This document shows, in pieces, positions 1 to 10,912 of a DNA stretch of 64,000 nucleotides. Position numbers and translations under genes: made by a program. The notes below the pieces were generated by a model. It saw only the letters and a program-made list of their open reading frames with translations. It did no database searches and was not told where the DNA came from. Positions within the stretch are counted from its first letter, which is position 1; the number at the start of each line of letters is the position of its first letter. The stretch is from positions 83,346,447 through 83,410,446 of the forward strand of contig NC_134707.1 in NCBI RefSeq assembly GCF_043290135.1, given 5' to 3'. This stretch comes from Rhipicephalus microplus (taxonomy: Eukaryota > Arthropoda > Arachnida > Ixodida > Ixodidae).

Positions 1-1135
1 AAAAGAAACTTGGCGATGATGGGAGTTGTAACACTGCCGCTGTTGATATTGCGATGCTAAGAGGCGCTGACGGGCAACATCTCGTGCTTTTCGAGCTCTA
101 GTGATAGCATCGTGGGCGTATTCGGTCGTCGAGTCGACGGCTGTCGGAAAGATAGTGTCAAACGGTAAAGTTGGATTACGGCCAAACACAAGATAGAAAG
201 GTGAAAAACCAGCTGCATCGTGGCGTGAGGAATTATAGGCGAACGTAACGAAAGGCAATGCAACGTCCCAGTCTTGGTGGTTGGACGATACGCACATGGC
301 GAGCATATCGATTAATGTCCGGTTGAATCGCTCAGTCAGTCCATTAGTTTACGGGTGGTATGCTGTCGTAAATTTATGCTTTGTCTCACAGGAGCGAAGC
401 AGGTCTTCGATAACTCGGGAAAAAAATAGTGCCCACGATCTGTGAAGAGTTGGCATGGTGCGCCATGATGCAGTATGACGTCGTGCAGAAGAAAATCGGC
501 GACGCCTGTGGCACAGCTGGTTGGTAGAGCCCGTGTATTGGCGTACCGGGTTGTGTGATCCGTCGCAACAGCTATCCACTTATTCCCAGAAGTGGACGCA
601 GGGAAAGGACCTAGGAGGTCAAGACCAAGTCAAAAGAACGGATCAAAGGGAACGTAAAGTGGTTGGAGGAACCCAGCAGGGCTCACCGAAGGTTTTTTCG
701 TCGTTGACACTGGTCGCATGAGGCGACGTAGCTGCGGACCGAGCCATGAAGACTGGGCCAGGAAAATCGACGCTGTACACGGTCATACGTCCGAGACAGT
801 CCGAGGTGACCGGCGTCGTGGAGCTGGCCAATCACGCTTCCGTGTAAGTTGGAAGGTACCACAAGGAGCAGTTCGTGTCCATCAGGGTAGACGTTGTAAC
901 GGTACAATGTACCATCCTTGAACACGAACAGTTGAGTAGACGGATCGGGTGCCGCAGAATGAAGCTTCTCGATGATGTTACGTAAGACAGGGTCTCGGCG
1001 CTGTTCCTCACGGATGTTGCTTAAAGCGGAGAGAGACAGGACACATGGCGCTTCATCGAACGCCTCAGGTGGGTCCACTGGATTCCGAGATAAGCAATCA
1101 GCGTCATAGTGTAAGCGCCCAGATTTGTAGAACAC
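1..1135 (-). pseudogene. pol RNase H end and integrase of G1, partial and broken
   Basis: Integrase inserts the cDNA into the genome. The H2C2 zinc-binding domain is clear (LHDAGHLGLSRTYDRV...CDQCQRRKN). The catalytic core follows in other frames: RVIEDLLRSCETKHKFTTAYHP near 349-579 and, after another shift, the family's conserved FVTFAYN...AAGFSPFYLVFG segment near 60-260. The left window edge cuts off the C-terminal domain. Several frameshifts make it non-functional. Confidence 0.82.
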
Positions 1136-1190
1136 TGAGTAGCACTACTCTTGGAGTCGTAATGACCATCGCCCAAGGCGCCCAGTGGGG

Positions 1191-2300
1191 TTATTCAAGG
1201 ATGCGAGCCACCAAAGTTCGTGGTGATCGGTTGTGACGGTGAAATGTCGACCGTGTAAATAGGGCCGAAATTTTGCTACTGCCCAAACGAGAGCAAGATT
1301 TCCTTTCAGTGATTGAGTAGTTCTTTTTCACCTGAGAGAGGAGACGGCTGGCATAGGCGATAACGCGGGCACAGCCGCTTTGATGCTGGACCAAAACAGC
1401 ACCAATTCCGTGGCTACTGGCAACGGTGCGGACTTCTGTAGGGGTGGCATTGTCAAAATGGGCCAGGACAGGTGGTTCTGTTAGCAATGCAATGAGCGTA
1501 GAGAACAGTGTAGCCTGCGCAGCACCCAATGTGAATGAGACATCTTTTCTCAGTAAGTTTGTGAGATGATGGGCTACTTCCGCATAGTTGTTCACAAAAC
1601 GTCGAAAGTACAAGCACAGACCGAGAAAGCTGCGGACTTCCTTGGTGCAGGTCGGAATGGGGAAGTTCCGCACGGCTCGCACTTTATTGGGATCAGGGCG
1701 TACACCAGAGGAGTCGACAAGGTGACCCGACATGGTTAGTTGCTGGCGTCCGAAGTGGCACTTTGACGAGTTCAGTTTGAGACCGGCATTGCAAAAAACA
1801 GCCAGTATTGAGGATAGGTGGTCAAGGTGGGTCTCAAAGGTAGGAGAAAAGACGATAATGTCGTCAAGGTAACATAGACAAATTGACCATTTCAGCCAAC
1901 GCAAAAGAGAGTCTATCATCCGCTCGAAGGTGGCCGGAGCGTTGCATAACCCGAAAGGCATCACCTTAAACTGATATAGACCATCGGGCGTGACAAAAGC
2001 GGTCTTTTTGCGGTCCATGTCGTCGACAGCAATTTGCCGGTACCCTGATCTTAGATCAATGGATGAAAAATACTTAGCGCCGTGAAGACAATCATGAGCG
2101 TCGTCTATGCGCGGTAGCGGGTAGACGTCTTTTGGTAATCTTGTTCAGATATCGGTAGTCAACACAGAATCGCCAAGTGTTGTCTTTCTTTTTGACAAGA
2201 ACTACAGGGGAAGCCCATGGACTACATGATGGCTCGATTATGTCTCTGGCGAGCATTTCATCGACTTCTGCTTGAATTATGTGACGCTCCGTTGTAGATA
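1191..2300 (-). pseudogene. pol reverse transcriptase and RNase H of G1, broken
   Basis: Copies element RNA into DNA and degrades the RNA strand in an intact element. The long open part (minus from 2018) has [16 protein letters not shown] and the catalytic YLDD in CLCYLDDIIVF, then the thumb (FLGLCLYFRRFV). A frameshift near 2120 separates it from the fingers (RFCVDYR...). In RNase H the first catalytic Asp is lost: EVRTVASSHG where relatives have a TDAS pattern. The frame ends soon after the KNYSITERK motif. Confidence 0.85.
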
Positions 2301-2520
2301 CGCGCTATGGCCGCCGATAGACAGGGGAGGCATCGCCGGTGTCAATACGGTGCTTTACAGCTGTGGTTTGACCTATCGGACGATCACAAAAGTCAAATAC
2401 GTCCCAGTATGACTCAAGGACGCGAAGGAGTGCGTCAGCTTGGTGCGGCAAAAGGTCTGGCGCGATCCTTTTTTAACGCCTGCAGACGGGCTTGCTTGCG
2501 AAGATCGAGCATGCGTGTAG

Positions 2521-3206
2521 CTAGTGTACACCATCGTTCGAAGACAGAGCTGAGATGACGCATTCGTCAGAGGAATTGAGCATGGCGAGGGCAATTCTAC
2601 GCGGGAGCACTTGTGGACACAGAGCAAAGTTAAGCACAGGAATGAAGGCGCGGTTCGCACGTAACTTAATAACAGTGTGAGGTAAGGTAGCACTGCGAGT
2701 CAAAAGAATGGATGTAATGGGCGCGAGCACATAGTCGCCGTCGGATACAAGTGGTGAGGGCATTACGGTGATGCAGGTCACAGTTTGCGGTGACAAACGG
2801 ACATGCTCAGCAGAGAATATACGAGCTTGGGGTGGACTGGGCGGATCAATCGGACACGGTAGGTCAAGTTGCACAGTACCAGCTGAACAGTCGATGAGGG
2901 CTGAATGAGTGGACAAAAAGTCAAGACCGAGGATAACATCATTGGTGCAGTGAGAGAGAACATAAATAGAACTGAAGTTTGACGGCCGGCGATAGTGACG
3001 CGTGCAGTACAGACGCCAATAACAAAAGCCGTACCACCATCAGCAACACGAAAACTGCGTGAAGGGGCTGGAGTAAGGGCTTTCTTTAGGCGGTTACGAA
3101 TGTGCAAGCTCATCACAGAAATATGGGCGTCAATGTCCACCATGGCTTTAACAGATAAACCGTTTACTTCAACGCCGATCAGGTTCTGATTGGTCGGCAG
3201 CGTCAA
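2521..3206 (-). pseudogene. pol protease region of G1, broken
   Basis: This is the retropepsin-like aspartic protease and the linker before reverse transcriptase. The active-site triplet region reads MVDIDAHISVM where the family has VDTGA; the first Asp is kept but Thr-Gly is changed to Ile-Asp, so activity is unlikely. Downstream flap-like text is VADGGTAFVIGVCTARVTI. The frame shifts near 2900, after which the linker continues (RLSPQTVTCITV, NRAFIPVLNF). The protease would cleave Gag-Pol during particle maturation in an intact copy. Confidence 0.75.
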
Positions 3207-3495
3207 CAGAGGAATTCGAGAGCAAGTCGTATCAGCAGCGTCACCTGCAGGAGCTGCAGCCGTTAGTTTCCCGAAGAAAACCGCCGGGCAGGGGATGGGA
3301 ACTGGGAACGGGGTGGCGGTGGAGACCGGGAAAATCTACGTCGAGGTGAAGGTGAGTGACTGCAGTGGGCAGTGGTCGTAGTGGTCGGGTCGTTATTAGC
3401 TGAGCCATCATGCCGTGGTAGTTCCTGGCCCTAGAGATAGGCTGGTGAGTGGAGGTTGGAGAAGCTTGAGTGCCCGATACGGTGAGGTCCACGTG

Positions 3496-4477
3496 CTTCG
3501 GCAATGGCGGAAAATGTGTCCTACTCGTTCCCATGGAAACCAAATCGACCTGTCGTCAGGCGTCCTCCACGCATTTGGATCACGGTTACGCGGAGCAGGG
3601 CGGCGATAATGCTGTGGGTGGCTGTAGGTAGATCAACTGACAGCGTCAGGACACTGCACAGAACTAACCGTGTGAATACCCGCGTTGGCTAGTTCTTGGC
3701 GAACAACAGTCTGTATTAGCGATATGGTCGGCTGAGGATCGCTCGGTGCTAGTGCTCTTAACGGTGCAGGTGATATGGCCTCTATTTCGCGGCACACGAT
3801 GCTCGTGATGTCACCGGAGTGTGAATTGGGCTGGGTCACTATACGAAGATCCTCGCAAGCTGATGTCGCAGCAGTGTTGGCAAGGCGCGTAAAGTGGTGG
3901 GCAATGCGACGGTTTTCAACCTCTTGAAAGCGTTGCCACTCCGAGATAACATCTTGCACGGTAGAACAGCCTTTGCACACAAGGAGGTTAAATGCATCGT
4001 CTGCAATGCCCTTGAGCACGTGCGCTACCTTGTCAACTTCAGCCATGGTTCGGTCAATTTTACAGCAAAGGGTCAGCACATCTTGTATATACGCCAGGTA
4101 GGACTCCGTGGACGTCTGAACACGTGTGCCAAGTTCTTTCCTGGCGGCCTGTTGCAGCCGGCAGTTTGACCAAACAACTCGCGTAACTTGGTCTGGCATG
4201 CGTCCTAGCTCGTGATCGCGTCCACGTTGTTATTAAACCATGCCTTGGCCTTTCCTTGCAAATAAAAGATGATGTTTGGCAGCATCAATGTTGGGTCCCA
4301 CCTGTGGTTTTCGCTGACGAGCTCGTAGAGTTTAAGCCACTCATCCACGTCCTCGCCTTCCGTTCCCGAAAAGTTGCCGGGATCGCGGGGTGGAGCGGAA
4401 ACGAGAAAAACAGGGGAGGTCGGCGCCGTTGATGCATTGGGCGTGGCAGTTGACGAAGCGTTGCTGCCGGTGGACAT
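3496..4477 (-). pseudogene. gag: gag (capsid/nucleocapsid) of G1, broken
   Basis: Gag packages element RNA into virus-like particles in the cytoplasm. The chosen start is an internal Met (MSTGSN) because the frame upstream reads through the LTR end. The capsid part shows the family pattern PRDPGNFSG...VDEWLKLYE...WFNN, then ends at a stop; the rest continues in another frame from about 4199 (SYLAYIQDVL, VLKGIADDAFN). Near 3496-3543 the place of the CCHC zinc knuckle is recognisable (VGHIFRHC), but both leading cysteines have become tryptophan codons, which would abolish zinc binding. The frameshift and the ruined knuckle make this a pseudogene. Confidence 0.8.
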
Positions 4478-4526
4478 GGCGGAAGCAGCGACTAGGCGTC
4501 CGCTGCGTAACTTCGTCGTGCGTTGT

Positions 4527-4545
4527 CTACCCCGCACCTCCACCA
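4527..4545 (-). promoter_or_regulatory. Primer-binding site of G1
   Basis: Minus-strand TGGTGGAGGTGCGGGGTAG lies three bases after the LTR end, where the tRNA primer for minus-strand DNA synthesis binds. The same or nearly the same sequence follows the LTR in G3, G5, G6 and the inverted LTR piece of G8. I did not match it to a particular tRNA. Confidence 0.75.
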
Positions 4546-4548
4546 AAA

Positions 4549-4746
4549 TGTTACGTGAAGGTACATGCGAAACTAGGCGTTTGAAGATGTATTTACACAG
4601 CACCAACGCCCAAGCCAAGATGGAAAACACGAGCTGACGACGAAGATGATGATGATCCTTGGTACCCTGGCGCATACCCAGAAAGGGGCCCTACACCAAA
4701 GTCACGGCGTCTTTCTCCGCGCCTATCTAACCACTTTTGTGGGACA
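4549..4746 (-). repeat. 5' LTR of G1
   Basis: On the minus strand this 198 bp block starts TGTCCCACAA and ends ACGTAACA, the TG...CA form of an LTR, and is followed after three bases by a primer-binding site. The partner LTR lies outside the window, so the left boundary of the LTR (plus coordinate 4746) is inferred from the TG dinucleotide and from the start of SINE sequence just beyond it. Confidence 0.7.
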
Positions 4747-4759
4747 TTGTCTCATAACA

Positions 4760-4861
4760 ATATATATCGGAGTATAACGTCCCAAAACTGCGATATAAAT
4801 ATCAGAGGAGCTGTATAGGATGGCTGCGGAAATTTCAATCACCTGGCGTGCATTAACATGC
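4760..4861 (-). mobile_element. tRNA-derived SINE, 3' half (left part of a split copy)
   Basis: Minus-strand sequence matches the 3' half of the complete SINE at 50758-51011, including the GTTTTGGGACGTTA block and the GAAATTTCCG block. It stops exactly at the left end of gypsy G2, and the missing 5' half resumes at 10134 with ATGC repeated on both sides, so one SINE was cut in two by G2. Diverged, so older than G2. Confidence 0.85.
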
Positions 4862-5020
4862 TGTGGCGAAGCCTTCGAACAGTGGGTCGTCCTCTCCAGC
4901 GCCTTCTAGTGGGTCGCCCTTTTAGCAAAAAGAAGAGCAGCTCGTGCAGAGAGTCGGTACCCGCATTGACTGTCGCTGTCAAGCATCGTCGACAAGTGTC
5001 CGCCAATAAACGTCTCAACA
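4862..5020 (+). repeat. 5' LTR of G2
   Basis: 159 bp direct repeat of 9975-10133, beginning TGTGGCGAAG and ending CTCAACA. A polyadenylation-like AATAAA lies near its end (about 5006). Confidence 0.93.
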
Positions 5021-5023
5021 ATT

Positions 5024-5041
5024 TGGCGGAGAGTGCTGTGC
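5024..5041 (+). promoter_or_regulatory. Putative primer-binding site of G2
   Basis: TGGCGGAGAGTGCTGTG starts a few bases after the LTR. It begins with TGG, as expected for pairing with a tRNA CCA end, and is a diverged form of the TGGTGGAGGTGC motif of the other copies. tRNA identity not determined. Confidence 0.5.
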
Positions 5042-5068
5042 CCTTCTAACACCTTCGATTAGCATTCG

Positions 5069-6397
5069 ATGCCCCTGGAGCTTCGATCCCGCACCGTGCC
5101 TTCTACCATGCACCAAGACGCCGCACAGCAAACGCTTCCTCCTGCGCCGACGCCATGTTACAGTGTCCCCCGCATCCGCGACCCTCCTGTCTTCACCGGC
5201 GCGGATGGCACCGACGTCGAGGACTGGCTTGCTATGTACGAACGCGTCAGCGTCCCTAATCATTGGGACGCGGCAGGTAAACTCGGCAACCTGGTTTTCT
5301 ACCTCGCGGGTGTGGCCGGCATGTGGTACAACAACCACGCATCCGATTTCCCCACTTGGTCCGCTTTTAAAACCGCCATCGTCGACGTGTTCGGCCGTCC
5401 TGCCGTTCGGAAGCTGCAAGCCGAACAGCGGTTACGGGAACTAGCCCAGCAGACCGGTGAGTTCTTCACAAGTTACATTGAGGACATCCTTGACTTTTGC
5501 AAGAAAGTGGATGCGAGCATGCCAGAGGCTGACAGAATTACCCATGTTCTAAAAGGCATCGCTGACGATGCCTTCACCATGCTCCTGGCCAAGAACCCTC
5601 GCACTGTGGCAGATATCATTAAACTATGCCAGAGTTAGGAGGAGCTGCGGCGGCAGCGCTCGGTGACCCGTCGACCACCCTCATGTGATGCTGATCTCTC
5701 GGCCTTGTGAACACTTCCTGACCACACCACCTTGCTCGCTGAAATCAAGTCATTCGTGCGTGAGGAAGTTGCCCGCCAGGTCTCTTTACTGGCTTTTGCT
5801 TCCCCGCAACGTGCTCAACAGCCGTCAAGCACACTTCTGCCACCCCTTCGCCGAGCCATTCAGCAGGAAATCGCGCAGGTCGTTCCTCAATGCCACCAGC
5901 CGCCTCCAGTATCTACACCACTCAGTTACGCCCAAGTTGTCGCCAAGCCACCCCAACCGATTCCTGTGACTGGCCCCCCTGGTTATACCAAAACCATCGC
6001 CGGGCCCAAGGCCTCCGGAGAAACTGTGCCGCCTACATATCCCGACGTCATCCACGTGCCCCGTGTGCCGCCCACTATGCAGTTATATCAACAGCCGGCT
6101 CGCCCATCGCGTTCCGCGACATGAATGGGACCCGCGAACCGATGGCGCACCGCTCACAATCGCCCCATCTGCTTTGCTTGTAGTTGCGTCGGTCACGTAG
6201 CACGCTATTGCAATCGTGTGCAACAACCGCAGGTCGCCTCCAATTTTCCCAGCCAATTGAGCCACTTTCATGACCAACCGCCGCCAACGTCACCATCGTC
6301 CCGACCCGCTCCATCTACCCGCCGTTCACATTCTCCGCGACGTCGCTCACTGTCACCGATGCGGCCACGTCCACTAGATGGTGACCAGGAAAACTAG
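5069..6397 (+). pseudogene. gag: gag of G2, interrupted by stops
   Basis: One frame runs through the whole region, broken by stops at about 5636, 5708 and 6122. The capsid part has the family signature VPRIRDPPVFTGADGTDVEDW, WYNNHASDF, HVLKGIADDAFTML. A proline-rich linker follows (PPPVSTPLSYAQVV), then a CCHC zinc knuckle CFACSCVGHVARYC at about 6170-6211 and an Arg/Ser-Pro-rich tail. The start is the first Met after the primer site. Gag would form the particle and bind RNA; with three nonsense codons it cannot do so from this copy. Confidence 0.88.
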
Positions 6398-6468
6398 TCG
6401 TCGCAGTCCACGAGGCAAGGGCTGCGACGCTGTCGAACTACAAAAGCCCTCAGAAAAGCCCATCGAAC

Positions 6469-9400
6469 GTGATAGACGTGCTTGTGGATGGTGTTCGTGC
6501 ATCTGCCCTTGTAGGCACTGGAGCCGCCGTATCCGTCATGGACGCGAAGCTTAGCCGATTACTGCGCAAAGTGACCACGCCACTTTCCGCGCTCTCCCTC
6601 CGTACAGCCAGCGCGCAAAGCATTCACCCTATAGCGATGTGTACAGCTCGCCTCATGATTCAGGACGTGATGTATGCCGTTGAATTCATCATAATTCCTT
6701 CATGCTCTCACGACGTCATCCTAGGATGGGATTTTCTCTCCCGTCACGACGCCGTCATTCATTGTGCACCAGCAAAAATAGAGCTGACACAAGTATCTTC
6801 TTTGACGCCGGCCGACAGTCCATCTGCTGCAAGCAAGTTACTTGTCAGGGACGACACGCAAGTGCCTGCAAACTCGTCCATGGCGATGCCAGTCTACTGT
6901 GCAAGTCTTTCCGACACCGCTGCACTCCTCTCGTCATCTCATCGTGTTTTGACCAGAAAAGGCTTGCTAGTTCCTTTCGCGACCGTGCAAGTCACTCACG
7001 GCAGCACCACAATTTTTGTTCTGAACTCATCCTCGTACAGTGTTACGTCGGTGCGAGGGGAATGTCTCGGCAGCGTGGAACCCATCGAAGACGCACAAGT
7101 CATGGATCAACCTGATTACACGCACTGCCGAAGTTTCAATACGCTTAGTGCTGTTTCTACATCTGTTTCATCATCCGCTGATGTATTCGGTCCTTCCATT
7201 GCCGACAACCTTACGCCGGTCCAGCGTTCCAAGCTTCTGGCCCTGTTGGAAGAATTCCGCTCTTCTTTCGATGTCGCTCAATCTTCTCTCGGCTGCACAT
7301 CCACTGTCGCGCATCGCATCGACACAGGCGCACAACCACCACTACGGCAACGTCCATATCGCGTATCTCCCACAGAACGCCGTGTAATCAACGAGCAAGT
7401 GGACGACATGCTTCGCCGCGATGTTATTCGACCCTCTAACAGCCCCTGGGCGTCTCCTGTCGTTCTCGTCGAGAAGGACGGTTCTGTGCGGTTCTGTGTG
7501 GTCTACCGACGCCTCAACAAGATCACTCGTAAGGACGTGTACCCACTACCGCGTGTAGATGACGCGATTGACAGCCTGCAAGGAGCCGATTTTTTTTCAT
7601 CTCTCGATTTGCGCTTAGGGTACTGGCAAGTACCTATGGCTGAGGACGCTCGACCAAAAACTGCTTTTGTCACTCCCGACGGCTTGTACGAGTTCAACGT
7701 CATGCCGTTTGGGCTGTGCAATGCGCCCACCACCTTAGAGCGCATGATGGATACCGTTCTGCGTGACCTGAAATGGCAGACGTGCCTGTGCTACCTCGAT
7801 GACGTCATCGTTTTCGCTCCGGACTTCTCCACGCATCTCCAACGCCTGCGGCATGTTTTAACGCGTCTGAGTGACGCCAGTCTTCAACTGAACCTAAAGA
7901 AGTGCCGATTTGCAGCTCGGCAGTTGACAATACTCGGCTACGTCGTGTCCGAGGATGGAATTCTTCCCAATCTAGCCAAGCTTCGGGCCGTGACCGAGTT
8001 CCCCAAGCTGACATCCGTCAAGGAACTGCGCAGTTTCGTAGGACTGTGTTCCTACTTTCGGCGCTTCATCCGAAACTTCGCGTCTATCGTATCGCCGCTG
8101 ACGAAGCTCCTCGGAAGTAACGGGCCTCTCCATTCATGGTCATCACAGTGTGACGACGCATTCACAACGCTCCGTCGTTTGTTGACGTCGCCTCCAGTAC
8201 TCCGCCACTACGACCCTACTGCCCCTACAGAGGTACACACGGACGCCAGTGGTGTCGGTCTCGGCGCTGTCCTTGCGCAGCGCAAACCAGTGTTCCCGGA
8301 ATATGTCGTGGCGTATGCAAGCCGTACGCTTACAAAAGCTGAGACTAATTACACCGTCACAGAGAAAGAATGTCTGGCAATCGTCTGGGCCCTTACCAAG
8401 TTCCTACCTTATTTGTATGGTCGCCCATTTGATGTAGTCACCGACCATCACGCACTATGCTGGTTGTCGTCATTGAAAGATCCCTCAGGCCGTCTCGCCC
8501 GGTGGGCCCTTCACCTGCAAGACTACGACATCCGCGTGCTGTACCACAACGGAAGGCAACATGCTGACGCCGACGCCCTGTCGCGTTCTCCCTTGCCTGA
8601 CGACAATGCCCACGACTCAGCGTCTCACCTTGCCGTTTCTTCCATTAGCATTCATGCCGTTGCTACTGAACAGCGCAAGGATCAATGGATTGCCTCACTG
8701 ATAGACTTGCTGACTGATCCATCCACTCCATTCACTCGCGCGTTGCGTCGTCAAGCCGACCATTTCGCCGTTCGCGACGACCTCCTCCACCGACGCAATT
8801 ACAACGGTGACGGCCGCCAGTGGCGACTAGTCATACCCCACAATCTGCGCTCTGACATATGTGAATTCTTTCATTCTGATCCGCAATGTGCGCACTCCGG
8901 GGTATCGAAGACTTACCACCGCATTCGCCAACGGTACTTTTGGCGCTGCATGTACCGCTACGTGCAGAAATTCGTTCGCTCCTGCATAGAATGTCAGCGC
9001 CGCAAAACTTCAACGCAACTGTCACCGGTAGGTCTGCAACCTCTACCTTGCCCTGCCAGGCCGTTTGGGCGCGCTGGCATCGATTTGAATGGGCCACTTT
9101 CACTAACATCAGCTGGTAACTGCTGGGCCATTGTTGCTGTGGACCACCTCACGGGATACGCCAAAACTGCCGCTCTTCCCGCGGCTACAGCGAGTGATGT
9201 GGCCTCCTTCCTGCTCCAACGATTCATCCTGCGACACGGTCCAACTCAGGAACTGCTCAATGATCGAGGCCGCGTCTTCCTGTCTGAAGTCGTCGAAGCC
9301 ATTCTCAAAGACTGCAACGTTGTTCACCGCAAAACTGCTGCTTACCACCCGCAGAAGAATGGCCTCACTGAACGCTTCAACTGTACGCTCGGCGACATGC

Positions 9401-9939
9401 TCTCCAAGTACGTCGCCGCCGATCACACAAATTGGGATGCCATTGTACCCTTCATCACCTACGCATATAACACCGCCCTCAGAGCACTACTGGCTTTTCA
9501 CCTTTCTTTATATTATAAGGAAGGCACCCGTCGCACACCATCGACCCTATACTTTCGTACAAGCCAGATACGTTCGAGTGGGCGCCTATTTCTGCTATAG
9601 CCAAGCTTGCTGAAGAGTGTCGAGAGCTTGCAAGGACCTTTACAGCGCATGATCAAGAGCGGCAAAAAGGCATTCACGCTGACACCAGTGCTACTGCGCC
9701 CACTTTCTTCCCTGGAGCGCTCGTCTGGCTCTCGATCCCTACCACATCAACTGGCCTATCTTCAAAACTATTGGCCAAATACGAAGGCCCCTACCGTGTC
9801 GTCAAACGCACTTCCCCTGTAAATTACTTGATCGAACCCATCGAACCACCTTCGGACATGCGCCGTCGAGGGCGCGACATTGTTAACGTGGAGTGCCTCA
9901 AAGCCTACCACGACCCGCTCAGAGTAAACAGCTGTTAGT
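6469..9939 (+). pseudogene. pol: pol of G2 (protease, RT, RNase H, integrase), nearly full length
   Basis: Open for 1043 codons from 6469 to 9600 in a frame different from gag. The protease motif reads [10 protein letters not shown], so the catalytic Asp is Gly and the protease is predicted dead. RT has YLDD near residue 441 (a YRRLNKIT fingers motif with VVYR in place of VDYR). RNase H follows ([29 protein letters not shown]). Integrase has an H2C2 domain (CIECQRRK) and a DDX35E core: Asp in GIDLNGP, Asp in LNDRGR, Glu in LTERF 36 codons later. After about 9480 the frame shifts; the conserved C-terminal text (KYEGPYRVV, IEPPSDMRRRGRDIV) continues in other frames to a stop at 9937-9939. Confidence 0.92.
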
Positions 9940-9974
9940 TCGCCAGGTGGCTCCCTCTTCATACCCGGGGTAGT

Positions 9975-10133
9975 TGTGGCGAAGCCTTCGAACAGTGGGC
10001 CGTCCTCTCCAGCGCCTTCTAGTGGGTCGCCCTTTTAGCAAAAAGAAGAGCAGCTCGTGCAGAGAGTCGGTACCCGCATTGACTGTCGCTGTCAAGCATC
10101 GTCGACAAGTGTCAGCCAATAAACGTCTCAAGA
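9975..10133 (+). repeat. 3' LTR of G2
   Basis: Second copy of the 159 bp LTR with about three substitutions, ending CTCAAGA. The terminal CA is altered to GA here. AATAAA near the end would serve as polyadenylation signal. A short purine-rich CCGGGGTAG just upstream is the best candidate polypurine tract, but it is weak. Confidence 0.93.
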
Positions 10134-10256
10134 ATGCGTTTAAGTCTAAGTACACCGGCTTCAATCACATTCACCGCCATCGAAAATGCTGCCGCCGCGA
10201 ACCGAATTTGATCCCCCAACTTGCTGGTGAGCCGTCCAGCACTCTAATCACTACAC
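10134..10256 (-). mobile_element. tRNA-derived SINE, 5' half (right part of the split copy)
   Basis: Minus-strand head of the SINE interrupted by G2. It contains the tRNA-like part, with a B-box-like GGGATCAAATTCGG stretch, and the CCATCGAAAATG block that also occurs in the complete SINE at 50758. It begins with the ATGC target duplication of G2. Confidence 0.82.
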
Positions 10257-10904
10257 ATTCGTCGTGGTATACAAAGGCAAAAACATTGTTAACCCAATTG
10301 TAAACGTAAATTATACGCTCACGAAAAAGTTTGCTACTAAATACTCTCCAGTTTTATTCCCCAGAAACAAGCGAGTGAAAAATTTATCTACACTCACCAC
10401 AGAAAACCGTTTCTGAATGACGTCGCTGTCCTTCAGTTACGAGCCGCCAGTATGTCTCCCTCTCTAATGCAGCTGCAACTGTAAAGCAGCTTTAGCTGTG
10501 CAATGCTGAACTGACATATTCAGGCATATATATACAAGGTATACGTACAAAAAAAGAAACAACATTTGCAGGAGCACAAATTATGCACATCAGTACAATT
10601 ACACCTTCAATTATTAATCTATAAAAAGGCATAATTTGTCGTGCTAGTGTGGCAGCAACGGCGTCATGCGTGAGACTGATGTGGTGTATGTGCCGACATT
10701 GATGAATTTGTTGCACTATAAAGACAATAATATGAAACTACAGCATGCGACCGAAAAGCTGTAGTCAGTAGAAATTTCTGTGAAAAGTCATTTATCATGA
10801 AACTGACAGCTCAAGTCACGTTCGTCAGCCTTTTAGACACATGAATAATTATCGCTTGCTGACACAGCACAAAGCTTTGGTTTCAATCTAGCTAGTATCT
10901 CCTA
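10257..10904. other. No recognisable gene
   Basis: AT-rich stretch between the SINE head and the 3' end of the I-like LINE. Frames are short and full of stops; I see no repeat, RNA or transposon signature. Confidence 0.6.
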
Positions 10905-10912
10905 TGTATCTC

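Larger units (their letters stand above)
1..4746 (-). mobile_element. Ty3/gypsy LTR retrotransposon G1, 3' end outside window
   Basis: Reading on the minus strand, this holds in order a 5' LTR, a primer-binding site, gag, protease, reverse transcriptase, RNase H and integrase, which is the Ty3/gypsy domain order. The copy runs off the left edge inside the integrase C-terminal region, so its 3' LTR is not seen. All coding parts carry frameshifts or stops, so this copy is dead. It abuts the 3' end of a SINE on its right. The primer-binding sequence and gag resemble those of the other gypsy copies in this window, pointing to one broad group of related families. Confidence 0.92.
4862..10133 (+). 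mobile_element. Complete Ty3/gypsy LTR retrotransposon G2
   Basis: A 5.27 kb copy bounded by two 159 bp LTRs (TGTGGCG...CAACA and ...CAAGA) and a 4 bp target duplication ATGC at 4858-4861 and 10134-10137. The LTRs differ at about three positions, so the insertion is fairly recent. Order is LTR, primer site, gag, protease, RT, RNase H, integrase, LTR. gag has three in-frame stops and pol has a frameshift near its end, so it is defective. It sits inside a SINE whose sequence continues on both sides, which independently proves the boundaries. Confidence 0.95.
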
